Shown here: positions 54,376 through 64,000 of the stretch, one piece after another
Numbering within the stretch: position 1 is the first letter of the stretch
How the letters are laid out: every line of letters starts with the position of its first letter
DNA from: Anthoceros angustus
Lineage: Eukaryota; Streptophyta; Anthocerotopsida; Anthocerotales; Anthocerotaceae
Direction: 5' to 3'
Assembly (NCBI GenBank): GCA_010909165.1
Contig: MU008159.1
Location: 2,418,001-2,482,000 of the forward strand
DNA length: 64,000 nucleotides
The notes under the pieces: generated by a model
Told to the model about the DNA's origin: nothing
The model's database searches: none
What the model saw: the letters and a program-made list of their open reading frames with translations, nothing else
Made by a program: the position numbers and the translations under genes

Positions 54376-55298
54376 GCGCTTTGCCCCACCGTGTTAGCAT
54401 TTCCTTCTCTCGCCGGTCGCACCCCTGTTTTGTTTGTTCTCTCATTTTGTGCTCCATGGCCTTCCACCTGCCTTGACGTCCTGTCCTCCCATGGTCGATC
54501 GTTCATCTCGTGACGTCCCTGTCCATGTCGGGTTCCACTTCTGCCTTGTTGTCCCGTGCTATTCGTCCTTCCTGCCTGCACATTCGTCCGCATTTTTCCT
54601 CCACCACATGCTAGTGGCTCCCCTTCTGCGACTCGAATGCCTGCCCGCCTCACATCTATCGCCCTACTGTCCGTTTCGAAGGATTCACCCATTCCCACTA
54701 TCCTCCTCCATGGGAAGGCCACGAGATCAGGATCCTCCTCCAACTCTATATCATTCAGCAACGCAGTCCTTTCCCGCGTTCTCCTGGCAATTGCCTGCAT
54801 CTCGTGGGTTCGTCCATACTTTGCCTCCCTCACACGTCTGAGGAACTCCGGCACCGAATCCTCCCTGTCGCGGACTGCCCATAGCCCTTCCATGTTTGTC
54901 GTTCCTTCTAACATTCCATACTCTGCCTCGTCATCTGCAGGATACATGCCATACCGTTTGTGAAAATGCAACACCCAGCCTGTCCGGCCTCCCTTTCCCC
55001 ATGGGTTTGGACCCATACCGCCATTTTTGGCTAGTCTCTCCTTGGCTGCAATTTCGTGCTTGGAGGGCTGAAAACAGCCGTTCCTTTTCAGCTCGTGTCG
55101 AGCCCATGCTAAGGCATCTTCCCACTCTTCCTCGTCCACCATGGAAGGTTTCCTATTCGGAGGAAGATCCCCCTTTTCCCTCTCTTCCAGCGCAACGGCC
55201 TTCGCAGCATCCACACATCTAGCATTGCGTGTCCGCGTCATTTGAGAGAAATGACTACCTATGCACTTCACCAATAAATCTGGAAAGGCTTCCACCAC
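54366..55298 (-). CDS. 310-codon ORF, transposon-associated hypothetical protein
   Basis: The minus-strand frame encodes MVEAFPDLLVKCIGSHFSQM, then EEEWEDALAWARHELKRNG and FHKRYGMYPADDEAEYG, then a basic Gln/Gly/Arg-rich tail. The composition and codon pattern look like a real protein. The TGA at its end overlaps an ATG (TGATG) that opens the next minus-strand frame (KATDIVDYGEGDEVVV), so one gene may have been split by a frameshift. It lies upstream, on the same strand, of the LINE fragments but has no ORF1 motif I recognise. Family unknown. Confidence 0.4.
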   Translation of the reverse strand: MVEAFPDLLVKCIGSHFSQMTRTRNARCVDAAKAVALEEREKGDLPPNRKPSMVDEEEWEDALAWARHELKRNGCFQPSKHEIAAKERLAKNGGMGPNPWGKGGRTGWVLHFHKRYGMYPADDEAEYGMLEGTTNMEGLWAVRDREDSVPEFLRRVREAKYGRTHEMQAIARRTRERTALLNDIELEEDPDLVAFPWRRIVGMGESFETDSRAIDVRRAGIRVAEGEPLACGGGKMRTNVQAGRTNSTGQQGRSGTRHGQGRHEMNDRPWEDRTSRQVEGHGAQNERTNKTGVRPAREGNANTVGQSAAV

Positions 55299-55394
55299 AC
55301 ACTTTATTAACCGGGCCTTCTTTACTTTCGAAACGTCCCTCCACCTTGTCAGGTGGCCCAGAGGGCACTTTAGCGACTAGAAGAGGTGACCAGG

Positions 55395-55868
55395 TGGCAA
55401 GCACCACCACATGTGGCCAACAATACCACATGTGGCCACCAGGACCACTGGTGGCCAACATTACCACATGTGGCCACCAGCACCACTGGTGGCTAGCAAC
55501 CCGGGAGGTGGCCACCAGCACCACTGGTGGCCAGCAACCCGGGAGGTGGCCACCAGCACCACTGGTGGCCAGCAACCCGGGAGGTGGCACCAAGACCACC
55601 GTGGCCGAACCGGGAGGTGGCCACAGACCACCGGTGGCAAGAATCGGGAGGTGGCCACCACCACCGGTGGCCAAGAACGGAGGTGGCCACCACCAGTGGC
55701 CAGAACGGAGGTGGCCACCAGCACCACTGGTGGCCAGCAACCCGGGAGGTGGCCACCAGCACCACTGGTGGCTAGCAACCCGGGAGGTGGCCAGCAACCC
55801 GGGAGGTGGCCAGCAACCCGGGAGGTGGCCACCAGCACCACTGGTGGCCAGCAACCCGGGAAGTACAC
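55395..55868. repeat. 38-bp minisatellite, GGTGGCCACCAGCACC unit
   Basis: About a dozen units built on CCACCAGCACCACTGGTGG followed by CCAGCAACCCGGGAGGTGG lie head-to-tail, with a diverged, partly deleted middle (55590-55710). Each unit contains the near palindrome CCACCAG-CACCA-CTGGTGG. Because 38 is not a multiple of three and the unit has no stops, several frames on both strands stay open (for example 55229-55951 plus, 55255-55956 minus). Those ORFs are products of the repeat. Confidence 0.9.
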
Positions 55869-56094
55869 AGCTGGAACACAAACAGGTGGAACACAAACAT
55901 AGGAGTGGCCAATCGTCAGCCAGTATCTCGCGAAACAGCCTGCATAAATAGTTCACTAAAATCTCACCACATTCAACAAGGAAGGGAAGACATCAACATC
56001 CACCAGGTACAATAGGCCACGGTCAATCCCATCTCCCAAATGAACCAGATGGCTGCATTTTAATGATACAAATGCCCAAGTATGCGCTAAAACT

Positions 56095-57280
56095 TCATCT
56101 GCACCATAGATGTCGGTGCACACGCACCTGCGACATGTCCAGAAAGTGGGTAATGTGCTTGATGAAAGTTTTTGGTGCTATCCGCTGACGCTTCGTGTCC
56201 TTCGTGTTCGACGATGGACGAGAAGCTAATTCCCAGAACTGGACTATGGTGGCTTTGACATGCGGCGAAAGAATGTCAGATCTTGGTTTCCTCTCGGCAC
56301 CCAACCAAGTTTTCTCACTTGGAACATGCGCTTCCTGCCTTGTGCCCAGGGCTCGATGGATCTGCCTCCTACTCACACCAATGTGCCGTGAAAGCGTTGA
56401 AACCAGGTGGTTGCATTGGATATCCTCTGACAAGATGATGTTAAATAGGGTGTTCCTCGCTCGCAGATGGTTGCCAACTTGAACTGCCTTCATGCTTGTG
56501 CAAGCCTCACGCACATTCTTCAACAACAATGCTCCCAACTGGTGCTCTTTTGCATTCTTTGCAGCTGCTGGCCTGTACATCTTCAGCAATGGAACACAGC
56601 TGAACATCTCCAGAATGTCTTTCCGGCACTGGCCTGTATATGAACTTGTAAGGTCAAGAAATTGGTGGGCTAAGTTGCAGCCACATCACTTCGGCCGCGA
56701 GCATTCCGAACACCCATTTGCGCCAAGAGCTCACTGACGCTCTCGATGCCTCACACGGCCGGTTGATGTCTTCACACCGCATTTTGTGGCATGACCGAGC
56801 GGAAGGTACACCTACCTCTATTCATTTTCTGCATGAGGCTCCTCCACTAATCTCTACTGTGGCATTTGCGGATGGATTGCTACTCTCCTCCCTTGGGACT
56901 CAGAGAACTTGCTTGGCTTCTTACATTTTGTAGGGCAAGTGCTTGCCGTTCTCGTGGCGCTTTGTTGCAACGACTCCGGGATGATGGTGACCGAGCCATA
57001 TGAACCTTCAAAACCATCAAACCTCCACATACGGTAACAAGGTCGTCGCCCCAAATAAAGAGCAGAAAAGAACAACCCTTTACGGCACTCAGATCGATTA
57101 ATGGAAGCACCGGGCTCCCAACACGCTAGCGACATGCAGCCCACGTCCTGGAATCCTCCTGCGCTCTCAATTGACCTCACCACTGCGCCTGCACAAAAAG
57201 CAACCACACCATCATTTGACAACGGTAGCTGCAGCCAGTAGGACCAGCCAGTTGGCGGAAGCATTAGCGGCGGCAATGGA
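56095..57280 (-). pseudogene. Unrecognised mobile-element-like gene, copy 1
   Basis: The minus strand encodes, in pieces, GSYGSVTIIPES (near 56995), then MFSCVPLLKMYRPAAAKNAK and EHQLGALLLKNVREACTSMK. It ends with an HTH-like part, LSRHIGVSRRQIHRALGTRQ (near 56360), and DILSPHVKATIVQFWELASR. A related copy is at 62258-63065. Repetition, HTH-like segment and decay suggest a transposase, but I cannot name the superfamily. Confidence 0.45.
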
Positions 57281-58250
57281 AGGCACTATGCAAACCCTCA
57301 CTTTGCGCTCTATCCTCGAGAAAAGAAGCCCTTGAATGCGGTGCCTATCTCATATGCCTCGAATGCCGATTTACTGGATGTTGGGCTCCTCACTTTCGTG
57401 GCATCCACGAACCAAGTGCGCTTCCTCAAGGCGGTGTGCAAGAATTTGGATCATTGAATTAAACAATGTTGACCCCGTTACCCATGTTAAAAGTCCAAAA
57501 AAACTGTTTTGAACTTGAGCGCGGGCAAGCCGGTTCCCCTAGTTCGTAAATCCAACGTGACAAATGGTTGCTTAGTGAGACAATGCTCGTCCCCAAAAGT
57601 CACCAAATTCATAACTTAATTTCTTAATATTTTAATGATTATTTTAACTCAAAATTTAACCTTAGATGAAAGTAATCTATTTCACACCGTAAAAAATCAT
57701 GTAGTATGGACAAGAAATAAATTATGTAAAATTATTAACGCAATGTGATGACAAAATAACAACGTTTTAGTCATTTCTCACTAATGTGTGCACCAAACCG
57801 TGCTTCCACCCTGTACCACATGGAGGTGATGCACCCATTTCTAGATATGTACGAGGAAGAGGTGAGGAGGTATGGTGCACGTGGAGAATGGCGAACTTTC
57901 AAGGTTTGGCTGCATGTAGGCAGGTCTGGCAACGCATGGGAGAATCACCCGGCTATGACAGATGAAGTGCGCGCTATCATGGACGGCCCACGAATGGAAG
58001 CAGTAGCTTATCGACATATGTGGAACAAAGGCAGCCACCTTAGAACGATAGAGGCAGATAGATGGCGCCGGAGCACGAAGGATAGTGCGGTTTTCGCAAA
58101 ATTTATCATGAGCGGGGCGATAGACAAAGGTTGTGAAGCCCGCTCGTGTCTCGCCGACCGCAAAAACCACGTTAAAGCTAGAATTGGAGTGCATTTGCTG
58201 GCCATTGATGCGAGAGAACCCACGGCCACCATGGTGCGGAGTAGCGCGGG
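56740..58250. repeat. Tandem duplication C, first copy (about 1.49 kb)
   Basis: The segment matches 58240-59760 base for base apart from small indels. Shared landmarks are CACGCTAGCGACATGCAGCC (57121 and 58608) and ATGTGTGCACCAAACCGTGC (57784 and 59295). Its AT-rich 0.25 kb (57570-57820) recurs at 59070-59330 and, diverged, at 63300-63570, and may be a transposon end. Confidence 0.8.
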
Positions 58251-59765
58251 CTTGATGTCTTCACACACATTTTGTGGCATGACCGAGCCAAGGTACACCT
58301 ACCTCTATTCATTTTCTGCATGAGGCTCCTCCACTAATCTCTACTCGTGTGGCATTTGCAGATGGATTGCTACTCCTCCCTTGGGACTCCAGAGAACTTG
58401 CTTGACAGCTTCTTGTTTGTAGGGCAAGTGCTTGCCGTTCTCACGACGCTGCTTATTCGGCCCAACGACTACTGGGATGATGGTGACCGAGCCATATGAA
58501 CCTTCAAAACCATCAAACCTCCACATACGGTAACAAGGTCAGTCGCCCCAAATAAAGAGCAGAAAAGAACAACCACAAGATACAGATGTTAAAGCACCGG
58601 GCTCCCAACACGCTAGCGACATGCAGCCCACGTCCTGGAATCCTCCTGCGCTCTCAATTGACCTCACCACCGCAACGCCTGCACAAAAAGCAACCACACC
58701 ATCATTTGACAACCATACAGGCTGCAGCCAAGGAGTAGGACCAGCCAGGCGCGAAGCATTAGCGGCGGCAATGGAAGGCACTATGCAAACCCTCACTTTG
58801 CGCTCTATCCTCGAGAGAAAAGAAGCCCTTGAATGCGGTGCCTATCTCATATGCCTCGAATGCCGATTTCGCTGGATGTTGGGCTCCTCACTTTCGTGGC
58901 ATCACGAACCAAGTGCGCTTCCTCAAGGCAGGCGGTGTGCCGCAAGAATTTGGATCATTGAATTAAACAATGTTGACCCCGTTACCCATGTTAAAAGTCC
59001 AAAAAAACTGTTTTGAACTTGAGCGCGGGCAAGCCGGTTCCCCTGGTTCGTAAATCCAACGTGACAAATGGTTGCTTAGTGAGACAATGCTCGTCCCCAA
59101 AAGTCACCAAATTCATAACTTAATTTCTTAATATTTTAATGATTATTTTAACTCCAAAATTTAACCTTAGATGAAAGTAATCTATTTCTGTCACCTGTAA
59201 AAAAATCATGTAGTATGGACAAGAAATAAATTATGTAAAATTATTAACGCAATGTGATGACAAAATAACAACGTTTTAGTCATTTCTCACTAATGTGTGC
59301 ACCAAACCGTGCTTCCACCCTGTACCACATGGAGGTGATGCACCCATTTCTAGATATGTACGAGGAAGAGGTGAGGAGGTATGGTGCACGTGGAGAATGG
59401 CGAACTTTCAAGGTTTGGCGCATGTAGGCGGTCCGGCAACGCATGGGAGAATCACCCAATGGCGATGTATGAAGTGCGCGCTATCATGGACGGCCACGAA
59501 TGGAAGCGTAGCTTATCGACATATGTGGAACAAAGGCAGCCACCTTAGAACGATAGAGGCAGATAGATGGCGCCGGAGCACGAAGGATAGTGCGGTTTTC
59601 GCAAAATTTATCATGAGCGGGACAGGGGCAGACAAAGGTTGTGAAGCCCGCTCGTGTCTCGCCGACCTGCAAAAAAACCACGTTAAAGCTAGAATTGGAG
59701 TGCATTTGCTGGCCATTGATGCGAGAGAACCCACGGCCACCGCGGTGCTGGCGGTGGGCGCAGAT
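58240..59765. repeat. Tandem duplication C, second copy
   Basis: See the first copy. The 179-codon plus-strand frame of copy one (57784-58323) is broken here by indels, so I do not call it a gene in either. Confidence 0.8.
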
Positions 59766-59819
59766 TAAAGGAATTCTTGAAATGTGTGCGGAATACGAGC
59801 TGCGAGCTCGCGACCTGAT

Positions 59820-60850
59820 GGCGGCGAGGACAATACATGTACACCGCATGCATTTCGTGGCATCCTCCCTGTGGTCGTGATCGGTAGGCACGGCAACCAC
59901 GCAGAAAGGTGGTACATCCGTTATCCGACGCCCGTCCCCACGGTGTGCTATCATGACTTCATGACCCATAAACACGACGACACGTGGGACTGGAACGTGC
60001 TTGCGAAACCATGGACGGAAGCACAAACGTCACACCGCTTATGGAGTTCATTTGAGGTCCAGTAAAAAGCGGTTGCGAGGAGAGATCCGAAAGAAGTCTT
60101 GCGACAATGCGTGGGAAACTAGAGGAAAACTCGGGACCCATTTGGGCGCGGTGAGGATATTTGGTGGGAGGAATTACAGGGTGAGCAATCGACCATCGTG
60201 GACAAGATAGCATGTGAGCATCTTTGAGGAATTGAAGACCCCTTGGCAGTAGTGCGATAGAACACATAATGAAGAGTTGCATCGCCTTTGGTTATGCAGA
60301 TGAGATTTCTGACATCAATCGTTCGCAAGTGCCCGGGACATGTATGTTGGAGGCGTCTGCGGATGATGCGGGCGGGAACAAGAAAGCTTGAACGGCGATG
60401 TGTTGGAGATACAAACAGGTCACATGATTGCGGTGCCTTGTGGGGCAGATCTTGACAATCGACCATTACGGCTCGCAAAAGTTCTGGTGGACTTCCAATG
60501 TGGCCCATTCATTAAAGTCCATTGGTGGGTGACTAAATGCAGCGCATTTGAAGGCGGTACCTAGAGGAGATGATTTTACGATCGACCACCAGCGGCGATC
60601 GTGGGGGTCGCTCTCAACAGCGGAGCATGAGGTTGCGGAAACACGTCGACAAATTGCTTCTTCGGACACATTCATCTTGGCATACGGGTTTTCTCTAACA
60701 AAGCGAAGCAACTAAATGCAAGGACGAGAACCATGTCACGGAAAAACATATACGTTTTGCGCTCATGCGGAGGAAGCTCGGAACATATGGAAGGAAGGGG
60801 CCTGCGGATGATGGCGTTGCGAAGATGTTGCATCGGCGAGGACAATACAT
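59820..60850. repeat. Tandem duplication D, first copy (about 1.0 kb)
   Basis: It recurs at about 60835-61830. Landmarks are GACAATACATGTACACCGCAT (59829, 60840), AAAAGCGGTTGCGAGGAGAG (60066, 61068) and CATGTCACGGAAAAACATAT (60732, 61734). Plus-strand translation has protein-like pieces across frames (GEDIWWEELQGEQSTIVDK; in copy two LKTPWQWYDRTHNEELHRLW), so the unit carries a decayed gene. Confidence 0.85.
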
Positions 60851-61830
60851 GTACACCGCATTTCGTGGCATCCTCCCTGTGGTCGTGATCGGTAGGCACG
60901 GCAACCACAAACAAAGGTGGTACATCCGTTATCCGACGCCCGTCCCCACGGTGCTATCATGACTTCATGACCCATAAACATGACACGTGGGACTGGAGCG
61001 TGCTTGCGAAACCATGGACGGAAGCACAAACGCGTCACACCTTATGGAGTTCATTTGGAGGTCCAGTAAAAAGCGGTTGCGAGGAGAGATCCGAAAGAAG
61101 TCTTGCGACAATGCGTGGGAAACTAGAGGAAAACTCGGGACCCATTTGGGCGCGGTGAGGATATTTGGTGGGAGGAATTACAGGGTGAGCAATCGACCAT
61201 CGTGGACAAGATAGCATGTGAGCATCTTTGAGGAATTGAAGACCCCTTGGCAATGGTACGATAGAACACATAATGAAGAGTTGCATCGCCTTTGGTTTAT
61301 GCAGGAGATTTTACAGCATCAATCGTTCGCAAGTGCCCGGGACATGTATGTTGGAGGCGTCTGCGGATGATGCGCCAAGGTGGGAACAAGAAAGCTTGAG
61401 CGGCGATGTGTTGGAGATACAAGCAGGTCACATGATTGCGGTGCCTTGTGGCGGATGACAATCGACCATTACGGCTCGCAAAAGTTCTGGTGGACTTCAA
61501 TGTGGCCCATTCATTAAAGTCCATTGGTGGGTGACTAAATGCAGCGCATTTGAAGGCGGTACCTAGAGGAGATGATTTTACGATCGACCACCAGCGGCGA
61601 TCGTGGGGGTCGCTCTCAGACGGAGCATGAGGTTGCGGAAACACGTCGACAAATTGCTTCTTTCAGACACATTCATCTTGGCGTACGGGTTTTCTCTAAC
61701 AAAGCGAAGCAACTAAATGCAAGGACCATAACCATGTCACGGAAAAACATATACGTTTTGCGCTCATGCGGAGGAAGCTCGGAACATATGGAAGGAAGGG
61801 ACTGCGGATGATGGCGTTGCGAAGATGTTG
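60835..61830. repeat. Tandem duplication D, second copy
   Basis: Head-to-tail with the first copy. Differences are nearly all one- to ten-base indels. The decayed plus-strand coding stretch is more continuous here (61225-61370). Confidence 0.85.
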
Positions 61831-62257
61831 CATCGAGGCGAGGACATTGAAACACTTGATGAACATGGTTCATGGAGTTGATTAGTTAGTTTTCGATTGA
61901 CCATGGACTCCTACTAGTCTTTGGGTATGGGGAAGGTATCGCGCCGGTGGCGCACTTCTCAGTGGATAGGTTGTGTGTTCCCCATGGACATAAACGGCTT
62001 AACCAAGTGCAGTATGGGCACACAAAATGACGGTACAACACAATTTGCGATTATGTTCCAAATCGCCAAAACCGTGTCTCTATTCGATGGACCTTATTTT
62101 TTAGGACAACACATGATAAGACCGGCTGTCGACAAATGTTCAAGCGCATCCACGATTCGGTCCCACACTTTTACGAAGTTTTGGAGGAATGAATTCAAAG
62201 ACAATAATTTTTTGGCCACGTTCTTTTCGGTCCTCGAAAAGTGGATGCCAAATTTCT

Positions 62258-63065
62258 TCAAAACCATAATAACGTACATGGTTTTACGGGACATGCTTTT
62301 TGGATATGATGATGGGAAAGTTTCGCCTTTTGACCCATTTCAACGGAATCCGCCGATATTGCGCAGACTTTGTTCTTCAACAACAATGCTCCTAGTTGGA
62401 TCTCTTTTGCATCCTTTGTAGCCCCTGGCCTATACAACTTGAGAAGTGGTAGGTGACTAAACACCTCCAAAATGTCTCTACGACATTCTGCCGTGTATGC
62501 AGCGGTAAGGCATAAAAACTGATTGGCTAGCGTACGAGCAACTTCTTGCTTGCGACGCACCGAGCATTCCCTAATACCAGAATTGGCTGCAAGAGCCCGC
62601 TGTCGCTCTCTATGCTTCTGCACACGGGCTGTTGATGTTTTGACGCCCTCTCCTTCAACTCTACCAGAAGGAGCATCCTCCCCTACTCCCCTTGCCGCTG
62701 CTGGAGGAAGTGTCTCCTCGTTTCACATCTGCTCCTATCCACCTCCAAGATGTATCCCTACCCTTCTTCCTCCCACACCCTGGACACCAGCTTCACGTGA
62801 AGCACCTTGATTTGTGCTTCACTTTGTTCAATGACAACGTTTGGCTGCTGCCTATCGACTCCGTTGTTGGGAAGGTGACCGAGCCATAGCACCGTCCCAA
62901 AAACAGCCAAGAGTTTGAAGGCACCAACTCCAACGCCATGGCACTATCCACCGTATTTGAAGTAGCACACCGCCCCCGCACTATCCACCAACGCAGCGCC
63001 GCGGACCTACTTGCAACTTGTAGCGCCGTCCGAACCTGATCCGCTCCTTCCACCACGTCCTGCAC
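62258..63065 (-). pseudogene. Unrecognised mobile-element-like gene, copy 2
   Basis: The minus strand 62800-63065 has FLGRCYGSVTFPTTESIG. 62400-62623 has QEVARTLANQFLCLTAAYTA, ECRRDILEVFSHLPLLKLYR and KEIQLGALLLKN, homologous to copy 1 at 56095-57280 in the same order. Frames are broken between the two segments. Confidence 0.45.
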
Positions 63066-63654
63066 ATGTAGCCCTGGAGCTTGTCACGATTAACAGCCTA
63101 GCCTACAGAGTTCAAGTTGAGTTCTACAGTACATAGGTCATTTGCCAGCACAAAAGCGGTATGCACGTACTCCAGTCCCGCCTGCACCCTGTAAATCATA
63201 TTCAACCCTAAACCATAAATCCGACCAGGATTTTTAAACTCGCAACATTTCGAAGGCAGCGCGTGGGCGGGCCCGTTCCTGGGCCACGGGTTCATGAAAT
63301 GAAGCGGCAAAAGGCCAGCTATGTGGGGACATTGTCCTTAAACAAGTTGAATTTTTTAAGCATATTTTAATATACCATTCTTTATTAAATTTTAATCCTA
63401 GATAAAAATAGACATTACTATAACATGTAAAAAAAATCAGACAAGTTGGAAAAGAAATGAATTTTTCATAATTGTAGACATTGCGTGAGGACAAAATAAG
63501 AGCGTTTCAACCGTTTCTAACTAAAGTGAGCACCTAACCATGCACGCACCCTGAAGTGCACCATGCTCTAGCTTATCTTGGTCAGTTACTCAGACCTGGT
63601 TGTTGAGCGACATGTGTATTGCACCCTAGTCATGTGCTGTGTGTTTCTCCTCTG

Positions 63655-63835
63655 CTTGGTGTGCCCAATGTCAATTTATCTGCAGTTTGTTCCACTAGTG
63701 TGTACAATGCCACTTTGCTTGCAATTCTGTTCCACTCTGCCACATGTGTGTTCATATGCCCAATGCCACTTTTCCTGCATATTTGTTCTACCTGGTGGGC
63801 ACAATGCCACTTTGCCTGCAACGATGTTCCACTGG
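63655..63835. repeat. Degenerate tandem repeat, 40-55 bp unit
   Basis: Four diverged units built on CAATGCCACTTTGCCTGCAA...TGTTCCACT lie head-to-tail. Confidence 0.75.
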
Positions 63836-63870
63836 AAGGGTGGATGGGTAATTTACTAGACTATGTACAG

Positions 63871-63995
63871 GTGAAGGCAGCACGCGAAGGAAGAGCAAGG
63901 TGGCTACCATCCTCAGCGACCACCTGATCCGTATCGCTGGGGAGTTGACAAATGTAAATCTGCAACTTGACAAGGTGGATGCCACTGCAAAAGAG
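63871..63995 (+). CDS. Putative exon at the right edge
   Basis: An acceptor (TATGTACAG|) opens a 125-nt frame reading EGSTRRKSKVATILSDHLIR and AGELTNVNLQLDKVDATAKE, closed by a donor GTAAA at 63996. The phase is 2 in, 0 out. It is the only segment of this kind near the edge; the rest of the gene would lie to the right. I do not recognise the family. Confidence 0.4.
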
Positions 63996-64000
63996 GTAAA

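Noticed and set aside
55229-55956. Long overlapping ORFs (240 and 233 codons) on both strands
   Set aside because: They are produced by the stop-free 38-bp minisatellite; all frames translate the same repeat and no domain is present.
57784-58323. 179-codon plus-strand ORF as a gene
   Set aside because: The near-identical tandem copy (59295-59768) is frame-broken at several points and a neighbouring frame looks equally protein-like, so coding is not supported.

Overview
This is nuclear DNA of a land plant. The genes that can be read have spliced GT-AG introns. They are a MYB-CC (PHR1-like) transcription factor, a caleosin, an At4g10955-type lipase and a PLS-class PPR protein, alongside two plant tRNA-Lys(CTT) genes. 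Plant Ty3/gypsy, Ty1/copia, LINE and pogo-type MITE remnants fill much of the rest. Long, homogenised PLS repeats, short introns and a ParA/MinD-like ATPase gene suggest a seed-free plant (lycophyte or fern more than seed plant), but this is inference only.

Layout. 1-3193 holds non-coding sequence and the exons of an unrecognised gene. 3194-20776 is one 17.6 kb Ty3/gypsy element with 5-bp target duplications (CCAGT). It entered that gene five codons (four residues and the stop) from its end and carries very long, internally amplified LTRs. 20.8-29.1 kb is a patchwork of duplicated blocks derived from the lipase/caleosin locus. These blocks are broken by a 541-bp MITE and a copia fragment and end in an apparently intact lipase gene (27.26-28.37 kb). 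29.16-30.60 kb is a complete six-exon caleosin on the minus strand. 32.06-34.61 kb is the ParA/MinD-like gene. 35.9-37.9 kb is AT-rich and empty. 37.9-40.95 kb is the MYB-CC gene. 42.0-46.7 kb has two identical tRNA-Lys genes flanking a secreted-protein-like locus and a 945-codon PPR gene.

From 47 kb to the end the window is repeat-dominated. It contains a 52-bp tandem array, a minus-strand LINE fragment, 1.5-kb tandem duplications, a 38-bp GGTGGCCA minisatellite, and two further tandemly duplicated families (1.49 kb and about 1.0 kb units). A single putative exon touches the right edge.

The strongest findings are the target-site evidence for the gypsy insertion into a gene, the tandemly amplified 3' LTR with clusters of TCCGGA palindromes and a long sense ORF, the plant ParA-like ATPase, and divergence between repeat copies that is dominated by small indels. 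The last may reflect assembly error and would also explain the frameshift in the ParA-like gene.
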